Of a stretch of 11,344 bases of DNA, positions 1 to 4,153 are shown piece by piece. The position numbers were made by a program, and so were the translations under genes. The stretch is taken from contig CALWAJ010000044.1 of assembly GCA_944373065.1 (NCBI GenBank), forward strand, positions 1 through 11,344, read 5' to 3'. Every line of letters starts with the position of its first letter. Within the stretch, counting starts at the first letter, position 1. The DNA is from an uncultured Bacilli bacterium. Its GTDB lineage: Bacteria > Bacillota_I > Bacilli_A > RF39 > UBA660. A model generated the notes under the pieces. That model searched no databases. It saw only the letters and a program-made list of their open reading frames with translations, and was not told the DNA's origin.

Positions 1-28
1 GCTACACAGGGAGATAATCCTACACGTT

Positions 29-70
29 AAGCACGGAGTCACTGTTAAAAGTGTTACTTCGTGCTTTTTT
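29..70 (+). terminator. Rho-independent terminator of a gene upstream of the window
   Basis: AAGCACG at 29-35 pairs with CGTGCTT at 60-66. The stem continues inward through GAGT with ACTT (one G-T pair) and CAC with GTG around the loop TGTTAAAA. Six T follow at 65-70. The gene it serves lies mostly or wholly before base 1: frame 1 is open for nine codons and stops at TAA 28-30, which could be that gene's tail but is too short to assign. Confidence 0.85.
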
Positions 71-84
71 CTATTTTTAAAAGA

Positions 85-93
85 TGATATAAT
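85..93 (+). promoter_or_regulatory. Extended -10 promoter of the acetyltransferase/methyltransferase pair
   Basis: TGATATAAT is a TGn extended -10 with a perfect TATAAT at 88-93. The -35 position (65-70) is only the T run of the preceding terminator, so this would be a -35-independent promoter. The predicted start is near base 100, giving a leader of about 50 nt before the ATG at 149. Confidence 0.55.
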
Positions 94-148
94 AAATAAA
101 AATAAAAGATGAAATGTTGTATCATAAATAATAAAAGGAGGAGTAAAT

Positions 149-688
149 ATGAACAAATATGAAAAAGTTTTTGAATCAGAAAGAATTTATTATACAAAAA
201 TAACTAAAGAATTAATTGATGATTATTTAAATATGATAAATGATAAAGAAGTAGCAAATAAAATAAGCCACAATCCTAAAAGTTTTACTTATGAAGATGA
301 GTTGAAATGGGTAGAGACAAACTTAAAAGAAAATGCCATAATATTTTCCATGATAGAAAAAGCAACCGATGATTATATTGGAAATATTGAAATAATGCAT
401 ATTAATGATAAAGGAATTGGCGAAATTGGAATTTGTATAACAGCTAAAAAACAAAATCAACATTATGGAACAGAAGCTATGAAAGCAATTATTAAATATG
501 GAATTGAAAAAATAGGATTAAGTGGATTAGAACTTAATGTTTACAAAACAAATCCAAGAGCAATTTGTTGTTATGAAAAAGTAGGTTTTCTCCAAGATGG
601 TATCGGTAAAACCCAAGAAGATATACATATGATATATAAAAAACAAAAACAATATAAAAAGCGAGGAGATAAGAATGACAAGAGATGA
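149..688 (+). CDS. GNAT family N-acetyltransferase (RimJ/RimL type)
   Basis: This 179-residue protein covers a full single GNAT domain, which transfers an acetyl group from acetyl-CoA to an amine. The N-terminal half (about 10-60) has the RimL-like layout, including a helix after FTYEDELKWVE. The GEIGICI strand (91-97) leads into the acetyl-CoA pyrophosphate loop around QHYGTEA (104-110), and NPRAICCYEKVGF (135-147) is the usual last helix and strand of the fold. The first loop position, often arginine, is glutamine or asparagine here. The substrate cannot be read; ribosomal protein alanine acetylation or resistance-type small-molecule acetylation are both possible. The start is set by AAAGGAGG 7-8 nt upstream. 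The last 14 bases overlap the next gene, so the two are probably translationally coupled. The C-terminal 20 residues are very rich in lysine and lie beyond the domain. Confidence 0.88.
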   Translation: MNKYEKVFESERIYYTKITKELIDDYLNMINDKEVANKISHNPKSFTYEDELKWVETNLKENAIIFSMIEKATDDYIGNIEIMHINDKGIGEIGICITAKKQNQHYGTEAMKAIIKYGIEKIGLSGLELNVYKTNPRAICCYEKVGFLQDGIGKTQEDIHMIYKKQKQYKKRGDKNDKR

Positions 689-1466
689 TGACAAATACAA
701 AATATTAAAAGAATTTTATAGTACTAGTGCAGAAGATAAAAGATTAAAAAAAGATAAAGCACATCAAGTAGAGTTTCTAACTACCAGCAGATATATTAAT
801 AAGTTTTTAAAAGATAATGATAAAATACTAGAAGTAGGAGCAGGAACAGGTGCTTATTCAATTTATTATGCTAAAAAAGGTTATCAAGTATCTGCACTAG
901 AATTAGTTAAAGAAAATATTGAAATTTTAAAAAGTAAAATAACAGATGATATGAACATCAGAGTAACTGAAGGTACTGCTTTAGATTTAAGTTGTTATGA
1001 AGATAATAGTTTTGATATGACTCTAGTATTAGGACCACTATATCACTTATATACAGAAAGTGATAAGAAAAAAGCAATTGGAGAAGCAGTAAGAGTAACT
1101 AAACATGGTGGCTATTTATACATAGCTTATCTAACAAATGATTCTGTAATGCTAAGTTATGTACTAAAAAAACATCATTTATTAGATAAGGGATTATTTG
1201 ATGAAAATTATAAATTCTATGATAAGAAAGAAGAAATATTTACAACATTTAATATTGAAGATTTTAATAAACTAATAAAAGAATATCCATTAGATTATAT
1301 TACAACTGTTGCAACTGATGGATTAAGTGCTATTTTACGGGACTATGTAAATGATTTAAGTGATGAAGAGTATAAAATATGGCTAGATTACCATTATAAA
1401 AGTTGTGAGAGAAAAGATTTAGCAGGGTATAGTAGCCATGTGTTATATATAGGTAGAAAAAAATAA
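675..1466 (+). CDS. Class I SAM-dependent methyltransferase
   Basis: This 263-residue protein has a Rossmann-fold methyltransferase domain of the Methyltransf_11/25 type. Motif I is ILEVGAGTGA (51-60), which binds the methionine part of S-adenosylmethionine. The acidic residue that binds the ribose is probably E76, at the end of the second strand (VSALELV). NSFDMTLVLGPLYHL (111-125) matches motif IV and the following helix, and HGGYLYIAYL (144-153) is the post-motif strand. The C-terminal 100 residues hold a helical segment and a final YIGRKK typical of small-molecule or unassigned methyltransferases in Bacillota; no substrate can be inferred. The ribosome binding site GAGGAG lies inside the end of the acetyltransferase gene, and the ATG is upstream of that gene's stop codon. 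The two form one transcription unit ended by the hairpin at 1469-1505. Confidence 0.9.
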   Translation: MTRDDDKYKILKEFYSTSAEDKRLKKDKAHQVEFLTTSRYINKFLKDNDKILEVGAGTGAYSIYYAKKGYQVSALELVKENIEILKSKITDDMNIRVTEGTALDLSCYEDNSFDMTLVLGPLYHLYTESDKKKAIGEAVRVTKHGGYLYIAYLTNDSVMLSYVLKKHHLLDKGLFDENYKFYDKKEEIFTTFNIEDFNKLIKEYPLDYITTVATDGLSAILRDYVNDLSDEEYKIWLDYHYKSCERKDLAGYSSHVLYIGRKK

Positions 1467-1468
1467 AC

Positions 1469-1525
1469 AAGCAAAGAAGAAAAAAGAAAATTCTCTTTGC
1501 TTTTTCCACATTTTTTGTGGAAAAA
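1469..1525 (+). terminator. Terminator of the acetyltransferase/methyltransferase unit, with an adjacent second hairpin
   Basis: AAGCAAAGA at 1469-1477 pairs with TCTTTGCTT at 1494-1502 across an A-rich loop, followed by TTTTT at 1501-1505. A second perfect inverted repeat starts in that T run: TTTTTCCAC (1501-1509) with GTGGAAAAA (1517-1525). It is symmetrical (A run, stem, T run) and could act as a terminator for the minus strand too, although no minus-strand gene ends here. Confidence 0.75.
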
Positions 1526-1562
1526 GTATTTTAAAATAGAGTAGAAAGGCTGTGATATTTCT

Positions 1563-1733
1563 ATGAAAGTAAAAATATTTGATTATGAAGATGAAAGTGA
1601 TTTACAAAAAGCTATGAATGAGTTTTTAGGTGATTTGGATGGAGAAGTAGTAGATATTAAGTATGCCATTAGTTCTTTTCCTAGTGGTGAAGAACAAATA
1701 TATTGTTTTTCCGCAATGATAATCTATTATTAA
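1563..1733 (+). CDS. Cse60/DUF2758-like small protein
   Basis: This 56-residue acidic ORF begins MKVKIFDYEDESDLQKAMN and ends in a conserved-looking EQIYCFSAMIIYY. The start (MKVKxFD), the acidic helix with a following VDIKYA strand, and the CFSAMIIY ending are what I know of the DUF2758 family, named after Bacillus subtilis sporulation protein Cse60, whose length is about 60 residues. The biochemical role of that family is not known. The ribosome binding site is AGAAAGG at 1543-1549, about 13 nt from the ATG, longer than usual. No sigma-E-like promoter is evident, so a sporulation role should not be assumed. The gene stands alone between a terminator and the NUDIX gene. Confidence 0.72.
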   Translation: MKVKIFDYEDESDLQKAMNEFLGDLDGEVVDIKYAISSFPSGEEQIYCFSAMIIYY

Positions 1734-1744
1734 ATTAACTTTAA

Positions 1745-1753
1745 TGTTATACT
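1745..1753 (+). promoter_or_regulatory. Possible extended -10 promoter of the NUDIX gene
   Basis: TGTTATACT reads as TGn plus TATACT at 1748-1753. No -35 element is found at the right distance. It lies 35 nt before the ATG at 1788, in the intergenic gap after the Cse60-like gene. Confidence 0.35.
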
Positions 1754-1787
1754 AATAAATATTATATGTTAAGGAGTTAATTATAGT

Positions 1788-2337
1788 ATGAAAGAAGAGT
1801 TAATTGATGTCTTAAATGAAAATGGTATAAAAACAGGACAAGTTCTACCACGCAGTGAAGTTCATAAACAAGGTTTATGGCATAGAGCTATCATAGTAGC
1901 TATCATAAATGAAAAAAAATGAAATATTAATTCAACAAAGGAGTGCTAACAAAGATAAAAATGCTAATATGTGGGATATATCAGTAGCAGGGCATCTTTC
2001 ATCAGGACAAGATTCTTTGCAAGCTGCAAGTAGAGAAATTAGTGAAGAAGTAACTGTTTGTTTAGGTTATAATGTTGAAGTAAAGGATTTTCGGTTTATG
2101 TTTTCTTTTAGAAAGCAACAAGTTTTTAAAGAAAACTTTATAGAAAATCAATTTTATGATTTCTTTATATTAAGACAGGTAGGGATAAATGAAAATAATA
2201 TTAGATTTCAAAAAGAAGAAGTACAATCTATTAAATTTGTAGATATATCCACATTAAATGAAATGAGAGAAAATAATGAGTTAGTAGAAAGAGACGAATG
2301 TTATGATGCTTTAACAAATTATTTATTTAGAATGTAA
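1788..2337 (+). pseudogene. NUDIX hydrolase (IPP-isomerase-like branch), frameshifted at an A8 run
   Basis: Two ORFs together make one NUDIX protein of about 180 residues. The first (1788-1922) gives 44 residues with the family's N-terminal part, including HKQGLWHRAIIVAIIN, and then stops at TGA 1920-1922. The reading continues in the next frame with EILIQQRS, NMWDISVAGHL and the NUDIX box GHLSSGQDSLQAASREISEEV. The break is at eight A (1912-1919); seven would restore an uninterrupted NEKNEILIQQRS. The box keeps REISEE, which binds the metal in this family, but has Q in place of the first glutamate and T in place of the usual late glycine; the Q is not rare in this branch. AAGGAG at 1771-1776 is the ribosome binding site. 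The second ORF has an ATG at 1909 but no ribosome binding site of its own. It could be a true pseudogene, a sequencing error in the homopolymer, or a slippage-expressed gene. Substrate unknown (family: nucleoside diphosphate derivatives). Confidence 0.85.
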
Positions 2338-2360
2338 TGTTACAAATAATACATTTACGA

Positions 2361-2388
2361 AAACCCGTACTATGAAAGACACGGGTTT
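2361..2388. promoter_or_regulatory. Inverted repeat upstream of the copy 1 -10 element (operator or insulating hairpin)
   Basis: AAACCCGT (2361-2368) and ACGGGTTT (2381-2388) are perfect 8-bp arms 20 bp apart centre to centre, or about two helical turns. The repeat ends 5 bp before TATACT and so fills the -35 region, where no -35 hexamer is visible. A dimeric DNA-binding protein could use it as an operator or activator site. In RNA reading through from the NUDIX gene it would form a hairpin followed by TTTAAT, a weak terminator. It is kept in copy 2 with one change in the spacer. Confidence 0.5.
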
Positions 2389-2393
2389 AATAC

Positions 2394-2399
2394 TATACT
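2394..2399 (+). promoter_or_regulatory. -10 element of the copy 1 peptide mRNA
   Basis: TATACT lies in a stretch kept in both copies (copy 2 has TGCTATACT, an extended -10). Transcription would begin near 2406, exactly at the left edge of the sequence that is complementary to the 3' end of the transcript. The -35 is poor. Confidence 0.5.
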
Positions 2400-2431
2400 A
2401 TATATGAATACATTTATTTGGAATTAGATGA

Positions 2432-2459
2432 CTTTCTATAACTTTATAATTGTAGAAAG
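2432..2459 (+). promoter_or_regulatory. Hairpin covering part of the ribosome binding site, copy 1
   Basis: CTTTCTATAA (2432-2441) pairs with TTGTAGAAAG (2450-2459), with one G-T pair. The last bases AGAAAG are the start of the purine-rich ribosome binding site (AGAAAGGGGAAGG, 2455-2467) for the ATG at 2470. In copy 2 the T-G wobble is a T-A pair, so the stem is kept. Partial masking of translation is inferred. Confidence 0.6.
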
Positions 2460-2469
2460 GGGAAGGACT

Positions 2470-2553
2470 ATGGATAAGAAAAACAACAATGAATTCTATA
2501 CAATAATCCTCCTATTGTTATTTATAGTAATATCTTTGATTTACAATAAATAA
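2470..2553 (+). CDS. 27-residue single-span membrane peptide, putative type I toxin (copy 1)
   Basis: The ORF encodes a polar N-terminus MDKKNNNEFY followed by one hydrophobic span of about 15 residues (TIILLLLFIVISLIY, 11-25) and a short NK end. It has a strong ribosome binding site, its own promoter and a dedicated antisense RNA, and the ORF is kept intact in the second copy, so it is likely to be translated. It shares FI-ISLIY with the copy 2 peptide, offset by one residue. A hydrophobic peptide of 20-40 residues that inserts in the cytoplasmic membrane is typical of type I toxins (Fst, Ldr, Ibs, TxpA, BsrG), but I see no sequence match to any of these. A non-toxic regulatory membrane peptide is the main alternative. 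Confidence 0.65.
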   Translation: MDKKNNNEFYTIILLLLFIVISLIYNK

Positions 2554-2588
2554 ATGCATCTGATTCCTCGTGGAATTAGATGCATTTA
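2551..2588. terminator. Long hairpin at the copy 1 stop codon, terminator of the antisense RNA
   Basis: Seventeen pairs with a TCGT loop: bases 2551-2567 pair with 2572-2588, with a single G-T pair on the plus strand (2562-2577). The left arm starts at the TAA of the peptide ORF. On the minus strand it is followed by TTTATTTATT, so it can stop the antisense RNA; on the plus strand no T run follows, so there it would be a structural element of the mRNA. Confidence 0.6.
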
Positions 2589-2608
2589 TAAGTCCAATAT
2601 TATGAAAG

Positions 2609-2640
2609 CATCTATTCTAATAGATGTATTCATTTTTATT
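2609..2640 (+). terminator. Terminator-like hairpin of the copy 1 peptide mRNA
   Basis: CATCTAT (2609-2615) pairs with ATAGATG (2620-2626) around a four-base loop, followed by TATTCATTTTTATTTT. The stem is AT-rich, so termination may be inefficient, but stem and tail are unchanged in copy 2. It would give a peptide mRNA of about 235 nt. Confidence 0.5.
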
Positions 2641-2665
2641 TTATGTCAATTTCTTTGACAAATAC

Positions 2666-2694
2666 ATAATATCATATTTCTATCTTGTTGTCAA
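2666..2694 (-). promoter_or_regulatory. Strong leftward promoter of the copy 1 antisense RNA
   Basis: On the minus strand: TTGACA (2694-2689), 17-bp spacer ending in TGA, then TATTAT (2671-2666). This is a consensus -35, ideal spacing and an extended -10. The same promoter is kept in copy 2 although the spacer sequence differs, which argues for selection on promoter function. It points away from the pheST promoter at 2738. Confidence 0.78.
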
Positions 2695-2737
2695 AATATC
2701 AAGTTTATAGCAATTTATAATTTTGTAATATGAAGAT

Positions 2738-2766
2738 TTGACAAATCTATAGAATAATAATATAAT
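2738..2766 (+). promoter_or_regulatory. Consensus sigma-A promoter of pheST
   Basis: TTGACA (2738-2743), a 17-bp spacer and TATAAT (2761-2766), all consensus. Predicted start near 2773, giving a T-box leader of about 330 nt before pheS. Confidence 0.88.
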
Positions 2767-2772
2767 CAAATA

Positions 2773-2995
2773 GAAATTTGTTGATGAAGAAGTCATCCAA
2801 GTAGTTAATTTCAAACTCTAAAAGGGAATTGTGGTCAGCGACTGAAAGCCATAATAGATAAGGAAATATAATGAATTTCAATGATGGAGTCAAACCGTGT
2901 ATGAGCGTTAATCAGTAATGAGGTAGTATTAATACTATAAACAAAGGTGGTACCACGAGCAATTCGTCCTTTATGGATGGACTGCTCGTTTTAAT
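2773..2995 (+). ncRNA. T-box riboswitch (tRNA-Phe sensing) upstream of pheST
   Basis: The T-box sequence AAAGGTGGTACCACG (2943-2957) is close to the family consensus; its UGGU would pair with the NCCA end of uncharged tRNA. It runs into the terminator ACGAGCA (2955-2961) with TGCTCGT (2983-2989) and a short T run. Upstream are Stem I features: GATGAAGAAGTCATCCAAGT with the AGUA-type motif, a distal loop around CAGCGACTGAAAGCC, and the 3' side ending in GATGGAGTC. The specifier is most likely UUC (Phe) at 2877-2879 in GAATTTCAA; UUU in the same loop also codes for Phe. Uncharged tRNA-Phe stabilises the antiterminator and turns on pheST; charged tRNA allows termination. The specifier codon matches the downstream genes. 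Confidence 0.93.
2955..2994 (+). terminator. T-box regulated intrinsic terminator
   Basis: The stem ACGAGCA/TGCTCGT with an inner GTCC/GGAC pairing is followed by TTTTAATTT. Its left arm includes the 3' half of the T-box sequence, so it competes directly with the antiterminator. Confidence 0.85.
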
Positions 2996-3025
2996 TTATT
3001 AGAAATATGAAAGGAAGTGGTTAAT

Positions 3026-3079
3026 TTGGAAGATAATTTTAATAGTGATTTTAGATTAATCATGTTAAATATAAGTTAA
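3026..3079 (+). CDS. Possible 17-codon ORF with TTG start between T-box and pheS
   Basis: AAGGAAGTGG (3011-3020) stands at ribosome-binding distance from a TTG at 3026, which opens 17 codons ending at TAA 3077-3079. The peptide has two phenylalanines and resembles no family I know. It may only be leftover leader sequence; the main reason to list it is the good ribosome binding site that no other start uses. Confidence 0.2.
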   Translation: MEDNFNSDFRLIMLNIS

Positions 3080-3104
3080 TATTAAAAAAGAAAGGATAGA
3101 TTTT

Positions 3105-4142
3105 ATGAAAGAAAGATTAGAAGAAATTAAAACTAAAGGTATAGAAAGAATTGAAAATGTAAAGAACATTACTGAACTTGAACAAGTTAGAAAAGACTTA
3201 ACCGGTAAAAAGAGCGAATTATCAAAAGTCTTAAAATCAATGAACGATTTGTCATCAGAAGAAAAAAAATCAATAGGTATGCTAACTACTGAAATAAAAA
3301 CATCTTTTGTAGAAAAATTGAATCTTAAAGAAGAAGAGCTTATCGCTTCTTTGAGTGTATTGGAAGAACCTATTGATTTGACTTTACCAGGAAAAAAAGT
3401 AAATGAAGGGGCACTTCATCCTATAACCCAAATGAAAAATGATTTAAATGATGCTTTCTTATCACTAGGTTTTGAAGTTTATAGTGAAGATGATATTAGT
3501 AGTGAAAAATATGCATTTGATAATTTAAACTTTGCTAAAGATCATCCAGCACGTCAATCTATGGATACATATTGGCTTGAAGGAACTGAAGCCAAAGAAG
3601 GAGCCGAAAGATTATGTTTAAGACCACATTTAACTGGAGGTTCTGTTAGATATTTACAAAAGCATGGAGCACCAGCAAGATTTGTATATCCAGGAGGAGC
3701 ATATAGAAATGAAACAACTGATGCAAGACATGAAAGAGCCTTCTTCCAATATGAAGCATTAATTGTTGATAAAGATATATCATTCTCATCAGGAATGGTT
3801 CTTATTCAAACAATTTTAGAAAAAGTTTTTGGTAGAAAAATTAATACAAGAATGAGAGAAGGATTCTTCCCATTCACAGAACCAGGTTATGAAATTGATA
3901 TGGAATGTTTAGTTTGCTGTGGTAAAGGTTGTAAAGTATGTAACCATAATGGTTGGATTGAAGTTATGCCAGGAGGTGTAATTCATCCAAACGTATTAAA
4001 ATCAGCAGGATTAAATCCAGAGGAATGGACAGGATTCTATATTAATATAGGATTAGATAGATTAGTAATGATGAGATATGGAATAGATGATGTAAGACTA
4101 TTTCACAGTGCTGATTTAAGATTTCTAAAACAATTTAAATAG
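3105..4142 (+). CDS. pheS: Phenylalanyl-tRNA synthetase alpha subunit, atypical active site
   Basis: This 345-residue protein is the catalytic chain of the alpha2beta2 PheRS, which charges tRNA-Phe in the cytoplasm. Residues 1-90 form the helical arm that binds tRNA. The class II core follows: RPHLTGGSVRYLQ (173-185), motif 2 around GGAYRNETTDARHERAFFQYE (198-217) and motif 3 GLDRLVMMRYGIDDVR (316-331). H175, Q215 and E217 match residues that hold the amino group of Phe, and FFPFTEP (254-260) matches the aromatic pocket. C268, C271, C276 and C279 form a zinc-ribbon-like CxxC pair. Three places depart from the common bacterial form: HTS is HLT, HQIEG is FQYEA, and the FAFGMG segment is FYINIG, so the residue equivalent to Escherichia coli A294 is Tyr312. 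The start follows AAGAAAGG; pheT starts 12 nt downstream. Confidence 0.95.
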   Translation: MKERLEEIKTKGIERIENVKNITELEQVRKDLTGKKSELSKVLKSMNDLSSEEKKSIGMLTTEIKTSFVEKLNLKEEELIASLSVLEEPIDLTLPGKKVNEGALHPITQMKNDLNDAFLSLGFEVYSEDDISSEKYAFDNLNFAKDHPARQSMDTYWLEGTEAKEGAERLCLRPHLTGGSVRYLQKHGAPARFVYPGGAYRNETTDARHERAFFQYEALIVDKDISFSSGMVLIQTILEKVFGRKINTRMREGFFPFTEPGYEIDMECLVCCGKGCKVCNHNGWIEVMPGGVIHPNVLKSAGLNPEEWTGFYINIGLDRLVMMRYGIDDVRLFHSADLRFLKQFK

Positions 4143-4153
4143 GAGGAGATAAT

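Larger units (their letters stand above)
2544..2659 (-). ncRNA. Antisense RNA convergent to the copy 1 peptide gene (putative antitoxin)
   Basis: A leftward promoter at 2694-2666 predicts a start near 2659. The RNA would open with a 5' stem (TTGACA 2655-2660 with TGTCAA 2644-2649 on the plus strand), contain a middle hairpin (2609-2626) and end in a 17-bp stem with a four-base loop (2551-2588), followed on the minus strand by TTTATTTATT. That gives about 115 nt, overlapping the 3' part of the peptide mRNA by about 90 nt and just reaching the stop codon. This is the geometry of RatA and SR4. Its part complementary to 2572-2583 is also complementary to the mRNA 5' arm at 2420-2430, so it could touch the mRNA at both ends. 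The T-rich tail is weak, so the 3' end is less certain than the 5' end. Confidence 0.6.
2338..2712 (+). repeat. Repeat element copy 1: membrane peptide plus convergent antisense RNA (type I toxin-antitoxin-like)
   Basis: About 375 bp align end to end with 6662-7032 in the same orientation. From left to right it has: TGTTACAAATAA directly after the NUDIX stop codon; an inverted repeat AAACCCGT-12-ACGGGTTT (2361-2388); a -10 TATACT (2394-2399); a 5' arm GGAATTAGATG (2420-2430); a hairpin over the ribosome binding site (2432-2459); a 27-codon ORF (2470-2553); a long hairpin (2551-2588); a terminator-like hairpin (2609-2640); and a leftward promoter (2694-2666). The non-coding parts are close to identical between copies; the peptide is not. 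There is no transposase and no clear target duplication. I read it as a type I toxin-antitoxin locus by architecture only. Confidence 0.8.

Noticed and set aside
1..30. Nine codons and TAA in frame 1 as the tail of an upstream gene
   Set aside because: Possible, since a terminator follows, but another frame also stops nearby and nine codons are too few to support a call.
2372..2407. 11-codon ORF starting with ATG at 2372 in the element leader
   Set aside because: It has no ribosome binding site, runs across the promoter and is probably not transcribed from the element's own start.
2338..2712. Element copies as a transposon-derived MITE
   Set aside because: No terminal inverted repeats at the outer edges and no visible target duplication. 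The internal inverted repeats coincide with transcript ends, and the ORF and both promoters are kept, which fits a functional RNA locus better.
2338..3000. CRISPR array or tandem repeats in the long gap before pheS
   Set aside because: The repeated short motifs are hairpin arms in inverted and direct copies, not regularly spaced direct repeats with unique spacers.
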